25,825 bases of DNA from CAZNLL01 sp964573885 (GTDB lineage Bacteria > Desulfobacterota > DSM-4660 > Desulfatiglandales > Desulfatiglandaceae): contig CAZNLL010000045.1 of assembly GCA_964573885.1 (NCBI GenBank), positions 1 through 25,825 of the forward strand. Reading direction: 5' to 3'. The notes under the pieces were generated by a model. The model did no database searches. It worked only from the letters and a program-made list of their open reading frames with translations, and had not been told where the DNA came from. Numbering within the stretch: position 1 is the stretch's first letter; each line of letters begins with the position of its first letter. The position numbers were made by a program, and so were the translations under genes. Positions 1-8,354 of this stretch are shown here, piece after piece.

Positions 1-54
1 GACACGGGCCTTTGGAGCCCGCATTCGGAGGTTCGAATCCTCCCACCCCAGCCA
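1..54 (+). tRNA. tRNA-Gln (anticodon TTG), 3' part only
   Basis: The window opens inside a tRNA. A 5-bp anticodon stem (5-9 with 17-21) closes a 7-base loop whose anticodon TTG is at 12-14, reading CAA as glutamine. The T arm has stem 27-31/39-43 and loop TTCGAAT. The 3' acceptor strand ends in discriminator G51 followed by an encoded CCA at 52-54. The 3' half closely resembles other bacterial tRNA-Gln genes. About 20 bases (5' acceptor strand and most of the D arm) lie outside the window. Confidence 0.93.
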
Positions 55-76
55 GCCCTTTTTACTGAGGGCCTTT
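55..76 (+). terminator. weak hairpin after tRNA-Gln
   Basis: A 5-bp stem (55-59 with 68-72) directly follows the CCA end and is followed by CTTTAT. It could end or process the tRNA transcript, but the stem is short and the T run poor, so read-through into prs is possible. Confidence 0.3.
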
Positions 77-111
77 ATCGTCGTGACCGGGGCCGAAGCA
101 ACAGGAACAGA

Positions 112-1059
112 ATGGTTTTAGAACCGGAAATGAAGCTTTTTGGCGGGACGTCCAATTCAACGTTGACCATTGAGGTGTGTGACTATCTGGGTATAGAGCC
201 GGGTAAGATAACGGCAAAGACCTTCAGCGACGGGGAGATCCAGGTTGAGATCGGGGAAAACATTCGGAATCGTGATGTGTTCATATTGCAATCGACCTGC
301 CCGCCCGTGAATGACAACCTTGTTCAGCTTCTCATTATCATGGATGCTCTCAAACGGGCCGCTGCGAAGCGCATTACAGCGGTGATCCCTTACTACGGAT
401 ACGGCCGGCAAGACAGGAAAGTGAAGCCGAGGGTCCCCATAAGCGCCAAATTGGTGGCAGACCTGATTACGGTGGCCGGGGCGAACAGGGTCGTCTCTAT
501 GGACCTCCATGCAGGGCAGATCCAGGGTTATTTTAATATTCCGGTGGACAATATCTTTGCCGCTCCCATCCTCTTAAAGTATATACACCGGCATTTTCAG
601 GACGATCTGGTTATTGTCTCACCTGATGCCGGCGGTGTTGAGAGGGCACGGGCCTTTGCCAAACGGCTGGATGCCTCTCTGGCCATCATCGATAAAAGGC
701 GTGAAGCGCCCAATATTTCCGAGGCGATGAACATTATCGGGGACGTGGAGGGGAAAACCGTGATTATCCTGGATGACATGGTGGATACAGCGGGGACCCT
801 GACCCAATCAGCCGTCGCTCTCAAGAACCGGGGGACTTCCGGTATTCATGCCTGTTGCACCCACGCCGTGCTATCCGGTCCCGCCATTGAAAGAATTAAG
901 GATTCACCCATTGACAGCTTGGTGGTCACCAATACCATCCCTCTCAATAATAACGCCCGCACTTGTGAAAAGATCACTGTCCTGTCCGTAGCTGAGCTCC
1001 TGGGGGAAACGGTCAAAAGGATTTACAATTCACATTCAGTCAGTACCTTGTTCGTTTAG
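112..1059 (+). CDS. prs: ribose-phosphate pyrophosphokinase (PRPP synthetase)
   Basis: Makes 5-phosphoribosyl-1-pyrophosphate from ribose-5-phosphate and ATP in the cytoplasm, feeding purine, pyrimidine, histidine, tryptophan and NAD synthesis. The 315-residue length is normal for the family. Visible motifs are the N-terminal KLFGGTSN segment, the ATP-binding loop region RQDRKVKPRVPISA, the SMDLHAGQIQGYF segment and the PRPP-binding loop ILDDMVDTAGTL (D221, D222, D225). The start at 112 has an AGGA box five bases upstream; the internal ATG at 130 would also preserve the conserved core but has a poorer ribosome site. It lies between tRNA-Gln and rplY, an order common in deltaproteobacteria. 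Confidence 0.97.
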   Translation: MVLEPEMKLFGGTSNSTLTIEVCDYLGIEPGKITAKTFSDGEIQVEIGENIRNRDVFILQSTCPPVNDNLVQLLIIMDALKRAAAKRITAVIPYYGYGRQDRKVKPRVPISAKLVADLITVAGANRVVSMDLHAGQIQGYFNIPVDNIFAAPILLKYIHRHFQDDLVIVSPDAGGVERARAFAKRLDASLAIIDKRREAPNISEAMNIIGDVEGKTVIILDDMVDTAGTLTQSAVALKNRGTSGIHACCTHAVLSGPAIERIKDSPIDSLVVTNTIPLNNNARTCEKITVLSVAELLGETVKRIYNSHSVSTLFV

Positions 1060-1138
1060 ACCCGAACGGGCCTGAAGAAAGGGCTTTTTAGTTTTTTACT
1101 TTGTGAAAAATTTTATTTATTAATCGCGGAGGTTATTG

Positions 1139-1786
1139 ATGTCTCAACTTGTACTAAATGCCCGAGTGAGAGAGGGCAGAGGAAAAAGATCGGCCAGGAT
1201 GCTCAGGAACAACGGCCAGATACCCGCCGTTTTTTACGGCCCCCGTGTTGGAACCACACTGCTCGCGGTCGATTATCCAGAACTGGAACGTGTCATCAGG
1301 CAGACAGGGGGGGATAATGTCCTGGTTGAGCTGAAGCTGGAGTCGGAAAAAGGGACTGAATCCAAAACGGCCATATTAAAGGAACTTCAGGCGGCCCCTG
1401 TCAAGGGAACCTACCTTCATGCGGATTTCTATGAAATATCGATGGACAAAGAGATTACGGTGGACATCGCCGTCCGCCTGATCAACACCCCTGTAGGGGT
1501 TACGAGGGGCGGGATCCTACAGGCTGTCAGAAGGGAACTGAATGTTTCTTGTTTGCCCGGCAGGCTCACTGATTATCTGGACGTAGACGTTTCAGGTTTA
1601 GACATCGGAGATGCCGTACATATTGAGGATATTGACTTTCCGGAAGGGATTACACCCCTTGAAGATGAACACTTGACTGTTGCTGTTGTTGTGGCACCTT
1701 CTGTCACCGGGGAGGAAGCCGTAGGAGAGATGGAGGCTGAAGAGGCCGAGGTTGAGGCCGAGGATACTGGAGAATCTGAAACCTAA
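1139..1786 (+). CDS. rplY: 50S ribosomal protein L25 (long, general stress protein Ctc type)
   Basis: Binds 5S rRNA in the large ribosomal subunit. The 215-residue protein has the L25 domain in the first ~95 residues (LNARVREGRGKRSARMLR, then IPAVFYGP), followed by the TL5/Ctc-type beta domain and a strongly acidic tail rich in E and A. This is the long form, unlike the short ~94-residue E. coli protein. ATG 1139 is chosen because GGAGG at 1128-1132 is spaced six bases from it; a TTG at 1136 is also in frame. The upstream 1060-1135 gap is AT-rich and has only a 4-bp hairpin before T runs. pth follows after about 10 bases, suggesting co-transcription. Confidence 0.95.
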   Translation: MSQLVLNARVREGRGKRSARMLRNNGQIPAVFYGPRVGTTLLAVDYPELERVIRQTGGDNVLVELKLESEKGTESKTAILKELQAAPVKGTYLHADFYEISMDKEITVDIAVRLINTPVGVTRGGILQAVRRELNVSCLPGRLTDYLDVDVSGLDIGDAVHIEDIDFPEGITPLEDEHLTVAVVVAPSVTGEEAVGEMEAEEAEVEAEDTGESET

Positions 1787-1796
1787 AAGAAAGGGG

Positions 1797-2411
1797 GTGA
1801 ATGTCAGCCTTACACAAGAAGTGTACCTGATTGTTGGCCTTGGCAATCCTGGATCCGAGTATGAAGATACGAGGCATAACATAGGCTTTAAAGTGATTGA
1901 CCTGTGGCGCCGGGATCTGAGGGTGCGTTTAATCAGCCGCCGCTTCCAAGCAAGACATGTTCAGGCCGTTCTTGATAAAAAGGAGCTTGTCCTGCTTTGT
2001 CCTCTGACCTTTATGAACAGAAGCGGCGAGGCGGTTGGGCCCTGTTCCAAGTATTACAGGGTGGAACCGGGGCAGATGTTGGTGATCCACGACGACATTG
2101 ATCTTCCTGAGGGAAGGGTAAAGATTACGAAAAACAGCGGTGCTGGTGGTCACAAGGGCGTTCTTTCCATTATCCAGCACCTGGGGAGTAATCGTTTTGG
2201 CAGAGTCAAAATAGGTATAGGCCGTCCGCGTTATGGGGAGCGTGTTGAGGATTATGTGCTTGCCCCGTTTTATGGCGACCAAAGGACTTTAATGGAGAAT
2301 TCAATCCGCATGGCGGTTCGGGCATGCGAATTGTTTGTATTAGAGGGGGTTGAATCGGCGATGAATCAAATCAATTGCCAAAATTTAGCAGATAAGGAGG
2401 TAACAAGCTGA
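1797..2411 (+). CDS. pth: peptidyl-tRNA hydrolase
   Basis: Releases tRNA from peptidyl-tRNA that drops off the ribosome, recycling tRNA in the cytoplasm. Counting from GTG 1797, the protein has 204 residues. It shows YLIVGLGNPG near the N-terminus, the catalytic histidine in TRHNIGF (H27), the substrate-contacting asparagine in LTFMNRSG, the HDDIDLPEG segment with the conserved Asp, and GAGGHKGVLSI. The start is uncertain: the frame is open back to TTG 1752, inside rplY, and GTG 1821 is also possible, directly before the conserved core. I prefer 1797 because it clears rplY. The stop overlaps the hppA start by one base (TGATG), so translational coupling to hppA is likely. Confidence 0.94.
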   Translation: MNVSLTQEVYLIVGLGNPGSEYEDTRHNIGFKVIDLWRRDLRVRLISRRFQARHVQAVLDKKELVLLCPLTFMNRSGEAVGPCSKYYRVEPGQMLVIHDDIDLPEGRVKITKNSGAGGHKGVLSIIQHLGSNRFGRVKIGIGRPRYGERVEDYVLAPFYGDQRTLMENSIRMAVRACELFVLEGVESAMNQINCQNLADKEVTS

Positions 2412-4462
2412 TGCAGGGATTAACCGTTTATGCTCCCTTTTTGGGAATTTTGGGCCTGATTATCGCATACCTGATCTTCGGTTATGTAAAAAAACAGCCG
2501 AATGGCAACGACTTGATGCGCGAGCTTGAAGGAATGATCCATGAAGGCGCCATGGCCTTTCTTAAAAGGGAATATTCCATTCTCGTCATCTTTATCGCGG
2601 TGGTCTTCATCCTTCTAGGGTGGGGTATTTCCTGGAAGACGTCCATCGCCTTTGTGACCGGGGCCTTCTGTTCCATGGTGGCCGGGTTCTCGGGCATGAA
2701 TGCGGCCACCAGGGGAAACTCCAGGACCGCTGAAGCCGCCAACAAATTCGGCCAGGCAAAGGCCCTGAACGTATCCTATTTTTCAGGTTCCGTCATGGGC
2801 CTGGCCGTGGCCAGTCTGGGTCTTTTGGGGCTTGGATTTTGGTTCTGGTTCTACGGTGGGGACCCGACGACCGCTCAGTACATTAACGGTTTTGCCATGG
2901 GTGCCAGCTCCATCGCCCTCTTTGCCCGTGTGGGCGGCGGGGTCTATACCAAGGCCGCCGATGTGGGGGCTGACCTGGTGGGCAAGGTGGAGGCCGGCAT
3001 TCCCGAGGACGACCCGCGAAACCCCGGAGTCATTGCCGACAACGTGGGCGACAACGTGGGGGATATTGCAGGCATGGGGGCGGATATTTTCGAGTCTTAC
3101 GTAGGCTCGGTGATCGCCACCATTGCCATCGGCGCCACCCTGACCATCACGCCCGAATTCCTGGACAGGTTTTCCGTGCTTAAAGGGCTGGACCCTACGG
3201 CCATTAAGCTCAAATACATGTCCATGCCCATCCTGGTGGTTATGGCGGGGCTGTTGAGCTCCTTTGTGGGCGTGTTTTCCATCAAGCTGTTTCAGCGGGG
3301 AAATCCGGCCGGTGCATTGAGATACACCACCTTTGTGGCCGCCGCCATTTTCATCATCCTCACCATCATTATCACCAATGCCCTTGGTATGCCCGGGGGG
3401 TGTTTCTGGGCGATCTTCTCCGGCCTCCTCTGCGGGATTGCGATCGGGCTTCTGGCTGAATACTATACTTCCGGCCCTCCCATCCGCCGGATCGCCGGTC
3501 AGTCCGCCACCGGTCCTGCTACAGTGATCATCTCCGGTCTTGCCGTTGGCATGCAGTCCACCTACCTGCCCATGCTGGGCATCTGCGTGGCCACCTTTGT
3601 GGGTTATAAGGTCGCCGGCATTTACGGGATCGGCCTCTCCGCCGTTGGCATGCTGGCCACGGTGGGTGCCACCATGACCGTGGACGCTTACGGGCCCATT
3701 GCGGATAACGCAGGGGGCATTTCAGAAATGTCAGCCCTGGGTCCCGAGACAAGAAAGATCACGGACAGCCTGGACGCCCTGGGTAACACCACCGCCGCCA
3801 TTGGTAAAGGGTTCGCCATTGGTTCCGCAGCCCTTACCGCCCTGGCCTTGTTTGTGGCTTACACCCAGGCCGTCGGATTGACCACCATCGACATCAAGAA
3901 TCCCTTGGTGGTTATAGGCGTGTTTATCGGGGCCATGGTGCCCATGGTCTGCGCGGCCCTCACTATGACCTCAGTGGGCAAGGCCGCCTTCAGTATTGTG
4001 GAGGAAATCCGGCGACAGTTTCGGGAGATTCCAGGGCTCTTGGAAGGCAAAGAAGGGGTCAAGCCTGAACCCGCAAAATGTGTTTCTATCGCCACGACCT
4101 CCGCCTTAAGGGAAATGGTCGCCCCCGGTCTGGTCGCGATCCTTACGCCGGTGGCGGTGGGCTTCATCCTGGGCAGGGAAACCTTGGGCGGTACGCTCCT
4201 TGGGGCCACCACCATGGGTGCCTTCCTGGCCCTTTTCATGGCAAACAGCGGGGGCGCCTGGGACAATGCCAAAAAGTATATTGAAGAAGGAAACCTGGGT
4301 GGCAAGGGTTCCGATAACCATAAGGCGGCCGTGGTGGGTGACACGGTTGGGGACCCTTTTAAAGACACATCGGGCCCGGCCATGAACATCCTCATCAAGT
4401 TGATGTCTGTGGTTTCTTTGGTGATTGCACCGCTTCTGGCCAAGTGGGGAGGCCTTTTATAG
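2411..4462 (+). CDS. hppA: K+-dependent membrane-bound pyrophosphatase, H+ or Na+ pumping
   Basis: Integral membrane pump that couples pyrophosphate hydrolysis to H+ or Na+ export. The 683 residues contain many hydrophobic helices and the family signature DVGADLVGKVEAGIPEDD, followed by DNVGDNVGDIAGMGAD, the Mg-pyrophosphate-binding acidic motifs. A second set, DNAGGISEMS and later VVGDTVGDPFKD, completes the active site. The GNTTAAIGKG segment has alanine (A462) where K+-independent enzymes carry lysine, so K+ dependence is predicted. Ion choice (Na+ or H+) is not settled. AAGGAGG at 2395-2401 is a strong ribosome site. It sits downstream of pth and could recover energy from PPi made by PRPP-using and other biosynthetic reactions. 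Confidence 0.96.
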   Translation: MQGLTVYAPFLGILGLIIAYLIFGYVKKQPNGNDLMRELEGMIHEGAMAFLKREYSILVIFIAVVFILLGWGISWKTSIAFVTGAFCSMVAGFSGMNAATRGNSRTAEAANKFGQAKALNVSYFSGSVMGLAVASLGLLGLGFWFWFYGGDPTTAQYINGFAMGASSIALFARVGGGVYTKAADVGADLVGKVEAGIPEDDPRNPGVIADNVGDNVGDIAGMGADIFESYVGSVIATIAIGATLTITPEFLDRFSVLKGLDPTAIKLKYMSMPILVVMAGLLSSFVGVFSIKLFQRGNPAGALRYTTFVAAAIFIILTIIITNALGMPGGCFWAIFSGLLCGIAIGLLAEYYTSGPPIRRIAGQSATGPATVIISGLAVGMQSTYLPMLGICVATFVGYKVAGIYGIGLSAVGMLATVGATMTVDAYGPIADNAGGISEMSALGPETRKITDSLDALGNTTAAIGKGFAIGSAALTALALFVAYTQAVGLTTIDIKNPLVVIGVFIGAMVPMVCAALTMTSVGKAAFSIVEEIRRQFREIPGLLEGKEGVKPEPAKCVSIATTSALREMVAPGLVAILTPVAVGFILGRETLGGTLLGATTMGAFLALFMANSGGAWDNAKKYIEEGNLGGKGSDNHKAAVVGDTVGDPFKDTSGPAMNILIKLMSVVSLVIAPLLAKWGGLL

Positions 4463-4558
4463 GGGCCGGTCCCGGATGAGGGTTAACGGCCCGCTGCTTC
4501 CTGCAAGGCAGCGCACTCCGGAATGTCAGAACATGAAGGCAAATCATTGACAAAGGCA

Positions 4559-4597
4559 AAATGGGGCATGCGGACATGAGGGCCGCATGTCCCATTT
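4559..4597 (+). terminator. strong 15-bp hairpin after hppA
   Basis: Bases 4559-4573 pair with 4583-4597 over 15 bp with one G-T wobble, around a 9-base loop. The arms start with AAA and end with TTT, so the element looks like an intrinsic terminator usable from either side, though only three T follow. It lies about 100 bases after the hppA stop and about 105 before carD. The rest of the 4463-4702 gap shows no gene and no convincing promoter; a TTGACA at 4547-4552 lacks a partner -10 box. Confidence 0.65.
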
Positions 4598-4702
4598 GGC
4601 GCATTGAGTCATGGGGTTTGCCCGGGGAAAATTCCTGTTTGTGCGAAGGCTGCAGTGTCGATCTGGTTCAGCTCTCACTGGGAACTTTAATCGGGGGTTT
4701 AG

Positions 4703-5182
4703 ATGTTTAAACTAGGTGATTTGGCTGTTTATCCTGCCCATGGGGTCGGGGTGATCGAAAAAATCGAGAGCCAGGAGATTTCGGGATGCCGCCAGGATTT
4801 CTATGTCATGCGAATTTTGGACAACGACATGATTATCATGATCCCTACAAGTAATGTGAACAATGTAGGGTTGAGAGAAATTATACCGCATGGGGATGTT
4901 CCCAAGCTTTATTCCATATTAAAAAAGAAGGATATTCCCATTGACAACCAAACGTGGAACCGCCGCTACAGGGAATATATGGATAAGATTAGGACCGGCT
5001 CGGTTTTTGAGGTTGCAGAGGTGTATCGGGATCTTCTGATGCTAAAGCTGGAAAAGGAACTCTCTTTCGGCGAAAGAAAGATGCTGGACACGGCCAGGAA
5101 TCTCCTGGTCAAAGAGATCTCGATCGCGAGGAACGTGGGAGAAGCACAGGTCGAAAAGGACCTGGACAGTATTTTTTCCTGA
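4703..5182 (+). CDS. carD: CarD/CdnL-family RNA polymerase-binding regulator
   Basis: CarD/CdnL proteins bind the RNA polymerase beta subunit and stabilise open promoter complexes, often at rRNA promoters. The 159-residue protein starts with the RNAP-interacting Tudor-like domain (FKLGDLAVYPAHGVGVIEKI, about residues 2-60) and continues into a helical C-terminal part (about 75-159; RRYREYMDKIRTGSVFEVAE, then LSFGERKMLDTARNLLVKEI), the usual CdnL layout. Length is typical. The ribosome site is a G-rich stretch just before the ATG. It is followed 19 bases later by rluD, so the two are probably co-transcribed after the hairpin that ends hppA. Confidence 0.93.
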   Translation: MFKLGDLAVYPAHGVGVIEKIESQEISGCRQDFYVMRILDNDMIIMIPTSNVNNVGLREIIPHGDVPKLYSILKKKDIPIDNQTWNRRYREYMDKIRTGSVFEVAEVYRDLLMLKLEKELSFGERKMLDTARNLLVKEISIARNVGEAQVEKDLDSIFS

Positions 5183-5201
5183 AGCCCGCCTTGTTGGTAA
5201 C

Positions 5202-6269
5202 GTGGATAATGAAAGAGAAAGTGAATTTTTTTATGAAATTCCCGGACACAGTCAAGATAAAAGGCTGGATGTCTTTCTGTCCTCTCATGCCGGATTTTTG
5301 TCTCGATCAAGAGTACAGTCTCTCATAAAAAACGGTCACGTACAGGTCAACAGGCGCGGTTCCAAGCCGAGCTACAGGTTGAAACAAGGGGATAAGGTCT
5401 CCCTTTCAATTCCTCCTCCGGCCGCGCAGAAGCTGGAGCCCGAAGAGGTCGCCTTCACCATTATCTATGAAGACGAGGCCCTGCTGGTCATAGACAAACC
5501 GGCCGGATTGGTGGTCCATCCCGCCCCCGGTCATGCCACAGGGACCTTGGTCCAGGGGCTCCTTCACCACTGCGGGGGCCTATCCGAGATAGGGGGAACC
5601 CTGAGGCCCGGCATTGTTCATCGCCTTGACAAGGACACCTCCGGTCTCATGGTGGTGGCCAAAAACGACGGGACCCATGCCTCTCTCTCCAGGCAGTTCA
5701 AATCCGGGATGGTCAGAAAGGAGTATGTGGCCCTCGTGCACGGCCAGGTGCAGGAAGATGAGGCCCGGATCGACCTGCCCATCGGTCGACACCCCAAGAA
5801 GCGAAAAGAGATGTCTGTGGCTTTTACCGGCGGGAGGCGAGCCCTGACCATCTGGAGGAAGATGAAGGTCTTTGAGAGCGGTTTTTCCCTTCTTTCGTTA
5901 ACCATCAAGACGGGAAGGACCCATCAAATACGGGTTCACCTCGCGCATAGAGGGCACCCCGTTGCAGGAGATCCTGTTTACGGATACGGAAAGAAGTGGT
6001 GGAAAGGACATGATTTGTATAAGACAGGTATATTGTCCTTCCCGAACAGGCAAATGCTTCATTCCCGGCGTCTGGGTTTCGTGCATCCGGATAGAAATCG
6101 CTGTGTGGAGTTTGAGGCCCCCCCTCCGGAAGACATGGAAAATGTGCTGGCAGCCCTTGAGTGGCTGGAACTGAAGGGGCGGGTAAATAAAGACCTTGAC
6201 ATACGAAAAAAAAGGACTATAGTTGATTTGTCTGAAAAACTTTCCTACCTTTCGGAGGATTCGGTATAG
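5202..6269 (+). CDS. rluD: RluA-family 23S rRNA pseudouridine synthase (RluD-like)
   Basis: Converts uridines to pseudouridine in 23S rRNA; RluD acts on helix 69 (1911/1915/1917 in E. coli). An S4 RNA-binding domain covers about residues 17-70 (RLDVFLSSHAGFLSRSRVQS), followed by the synthase domain with LLVIDKPAGLVVHP and the catalytic HRLDKDTSGL, where D143 is the nucleophile; RTHQIRVHLAHRGHPVAGD is the third family motif. The GTG start at 5202 keeps a short N-terminal extension before the S4 domain; no better in-frame start is evident. At 355 residues it is slightly long, with a basic tail. Exact target assignment (RluD rather than another RluA member) rests on the S4 domain and overall motifs. 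Confidence 0.92.
   Translation: MDNERESEFFYEIPGHSQDKRLDVFLSSHAGFLSRSRVQSLIKNGHVQVNRRGSKPSYRLKQGDKVSLSIPPPAAQKLEPEEVAFTIIYEDEALLVIDKPAGLVVHPAPGHATGTLVQGLLHHCGGLSEIGGTLRPGIVHRLDKDTSGLMVVAKNDGTHASLSRQFKSGMVRKEYVALVHGQVQEDEARIDLPIGRHPKKRKEMSVAFTGGRRALTIWRKMKVFESGFSLLSLTIKTGRTHQIRVHLAHRGHPVAGDPVYGYGKKWWKGHDLYKTGILSFPNRQMLHSRRLGFVHPDRNRCVEFEAPPPEDMENVLAALEWLELKGRVNKDLDIRKKRTIVDLSEKLSYLSEDSV
6197..6224 (+). promoter_or_regulatory. sigma70-like promoter inside rluD, probably for rho
   Basis: TTGACA at 6197-6202 is followed after 16 bases by TATAGT at 6219-6224. Both boxes are close to consensus. The promoter lies within the last codons of rluD, and transcription starting near 6231 would give rho a 5' leader of about 325 nt. 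Confidence 0.6.
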
Positions 6270-6556
6270 GCCGGATATCTAGAGAGACTCCATAGCAAAT
6301 CTGCTGAGTCACCTTCTCGAACTCAACTCAAAGGGTTTTTTGAGGTTGATCTCACTGCTCTAAACGGGGCATTGTGAAGGCATTTCAGCTTTGCCTCGTG
6401 TATATGGAAGGCCATCCGCCCTTAATGACAGATGTGGCTTTGTGAGGTGGCAGGTCCCAGGAGGGCGGTATTTACGGGTGGGATTGAGCCAAGCTGAAGC
6501 AAAAAGAACAGCAAGTCCCTCGTGTTTTTACCCACTAATTTATGGGGAGATAAAGA
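6270..6556 (+). other. 287-base gap before rho, probable rho leader
   Basis: No convincing gene is seen. There is an imperfect inverted repeat around CTCAA...TTGAG near 6324-6346 with a T6 run. If the promoter at 6197-6224 is used, the whole gap is untranslated leader. Rho is autoregulated by premature termination in its leader in E. coli, so a similar role is plausible here but not shown by a motif. Confidence 0.4.
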
Positions 6557-7804
6557 ATGAACCTTGTAGAACTTAAGGAGCTGAGGATCAGCGAATTGAT
6601 GAAAATGGCCAAGGAGTTTGGGATCGAGGGTGCTTCCGGAATGCGGAAGCAGGACCTCGTATTTTCCCTGCTCCAGGCCAATGCCGATAGAAACGGCCTG
6701 ATATACGGCGAGGGCGTATTAGAGATCCTACCGGACGGCTTTGGATTTCTGAGGGCCCCTGACGCCAATTATCTGCCGGGGCCCGATGATATCTATGTTT
6801 CCCCATCGCAGATCCGCCGTTTTAACCTGAGAAAGGGCGATACCATATCAGGCCAAATACGGCCTCCCAAGGACTCGGAGAGATATTTCGCCCTCCTAAA
6901 AGTGGAAAAGGTAAACCATGAAGATCCTGAGGTGTCGAGGGAAAAGATCCTTTTTGATAACCTCACTCCCCTCTACCCCGACGACAGGATTAAGCTTGAA
7001 ACCACGCCTAACAATTATTCGTCCAGGATTATGGACCTGATGACGCCCATTGGGAAGGGACAGAGAGGATTGATCGTGGCCCCGCCCAGAACGGGAAAGA
7101 CCATGCTCCTCCAAAACATAGCCAACAGTGTAACAGCCAATGATAAGGGAATCCACAAGATCGTGCTTCTCATTGATGAAAGGCCTGAAGAGGTCACGGA
7201 CATGGCAAGATCGGTGGATGCCGAAGTGATCAGCTCTACCTTTGACGAGCCGCCCCAGCGCCATGTTCAGGTGGCGGAAATGGTGATTGAGAAGGCAAAG
7301 AGGCTCGTGGAGCATAAGCTGGACGTGCTTATTCTTTTGGACAGCATAACCAGGTTGGCGAGGGCCTATAATGCGGTGGTCCCTCCCAGCGGCAAGATCC
7401 TTTCCGGAGGCCTTGATTCCAACGCCCTGCACAAGCCAAAACGTTTTTTTGGGGCTGCCAGAAACATTGAAGAGGGGGGGAGTCTGACCATCATTGCAAC
7501 AGCCCTGGTGGATACGGGCAGCCGAATGGATGAGGTCATTTTTGAGGAGTTCAAAGGAACGGGGAATATGGAAATCCACCTGGATCGAAAACTGAGCGAC
7601 CGGCGGGTATTCCCTTCCATAGATATCAACCGATCCGGGACCAGAAAGGAAGAACTCCTGCTGGAGGAACCGGACCTGAATCGCATCTGGATCCTGCGCA
7701 AGTTGCTGGCCCCGCTGACGCCGGTGGACAGTATGGAATTTTTGCTTGAAAAAATTAAGGGGACAGGAGATAATAAAGAATTTCTGGCTTCCATGAGTGA
7801 ATAA
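6557..7804 (+). CDS. rho: transcription termination factor Rho
   Basis: Hexameric RNA-dependent ATPase/helicase that ends transcription of untranslated RNA. The 415 residues are the normal size. They show the N-terminal Rho helical domain (LKELRISELMKMAKEFGI, about residues 7-45), the cold-shock-like RNA-binding domain (GVLEILPDGFGFLRAP, about 55-120), and the RecA-like ATPase domain with Walker A APPRTGKT (K181, T182), LIDERPEEVTDM and the Walker B/Q-loop region LDVLILLDSITRLARAYN. GGGGAGA at 6544-6550 supports ATG 6557. It heads a cluster with rpmE, prfA and prmC. Confidence 0.97.
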   Translation: MNLVELKELRISELMKMAKEFGIEGASGMRKQDLVFSLLQANADRNGLIYGEGVLEILPDGFGFLRAPDANYLPGPDDIYVSPSQIRRFNLRKGDTISGQIRPPKDSERYFALLKVEKVNHEDPEVSREKILFDNLTPLYPDDRIKLETTPNNYSSRIMDLMTPIGKGQRGLIVAPPRTGKTMLLQNIANSVTANDKGIHKIVLLIDERPEEVTDMARSVDAEVISSTFDEPPQRHVQVAEMVIEKAKRLVEHKLDVLILLDSITRLARAYNAVVPPSGKILSGGLDSNALHKPKRFFGAARNIEEGGSLTIIATALVDTGSRMDEVIFEEFKGTGNMEIHLDRKLSDRRVFPSIDINRSGTRKEELLLEEPDLNRIWILRKLLAPLTPVDSMEFLLEKIKGTGDNKEFLASMSE

Positions 7805-7873
7805 AACCATTGGAAAGGACGCCCACCTCACCAGGCTGTGGGGAGGACACCCATAAGAAGCAAAGGATTGGAC

Positions 7874-8086
7874 ATGAAAAAAGGACTTCATCCGGAATAT
7901 CATCGGGCAACCGTACGCTGTGCGTGCGGTAATGAATTTGAAGTAGGCTCGACCCTTAATACCATCAACGTGGAGATCTGTTCCAAATGCCATCCCTTTT
8001 TCACGGGAAAGCAGAAACTTGTGGATTCGGCAGGCCGAGTAGAGCGTTTCAGAAAGAAGTACGCCAAGTTTGAAAACAAGAAATGA
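7874..8086 (+). CDS. rpmE: 50S ribosomal protein L31, zinc-binding form
   Basis: Bridges the ribosomal subunits at the central protuberance. The 70-residue protein starts MKKGLHPEYH and has four cysteines (C16, C18, C36, C39) in the CxC and CSKCHPFFTGKQ motifs, so it is the zinc-carrying C+ form, which in other bacteria is exchanged for a C- paralogue under zinc shortage. The start at ATG 7874 is set by AAAGGA six bases upstream and by the family N-terminus; an upstream in-frame extension to 7838 is unlikely to be translated. rho ends about 70 bases before. Confidence 0.96.
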   Translation: MKKGLHPEYHRATVRCACGNEFEVGSTLNTINVEICSKCHPFFTGKQKLVDSAGRVERFRKKYAKFENKK

Positions 8087-8187
8087 GTTCAAGCTTTTGA
8101 ATTTGACTTTCACCAAAACCACTCCCAGATCGAGAACCGACACCTCCTTGAAACCAGGGTCCAGCTACACATAGCTCCTTGCCATAC

Positions 8188-8298
8188 CCCCTCCCCCAAA
8201 AATCACATCCAAACATCCTGATTTCCTTCCGGGGATGCCATAACTCTTGCCCCGGATGGCCGAGTGAGCTCGACACGCAAGAAGGAATTGGGGAGGGG
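8188..8298 (+). repeat. nested inverted repeats in the rpmE-prfA gap
   Basis: The 268-base gap 8087-8354 has no gene. Within it, 8188-8196 (CCCCTCCCC) is the exact complement of 8290-8298; 8221-8229 pairs with 8281-8289 at eight of nine positions; 8228-8234 pairs with 8250-8256 over seven bases; and CGAG 8261-8264 pairs with CTCG 8269-8272. The right arms of the outer two pairs are adjacent, so the RNA could form one long branched structure about 111 nt long, ending some 55 bases before prfA. Its role is unknown. Confidence 0.5.
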
Positions 8299-8354
8299 CA
8301 ATGAAAGGAAAGGGCCATTTGCCGTAATACCGACAGGATAAAAAGGTATCGTCC

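Noticed and set aside
1050..1090. Possible terminator between prs and rplY
   Set aside because: Only a 4-5 bp stem ahead of the T runs; too weak to call, and the genes may be co-transcribed.
6391..6576. A 61-codon frame starting with TTG that overlaps the rho start, a possible leader peptide
   Set aside because: No ribosome site, a rare start codon and no similarity that I can see to known rho leader peptides. Kept only as part of the leader description.
6896..8143. A 415-codon open frame on the minus strand, antisense to rho and rpmE
   Set aside because: It mirrors two certain genes, shows no recognisable motif, and is rich in residues typical of antisense translation. Judged a shadow.
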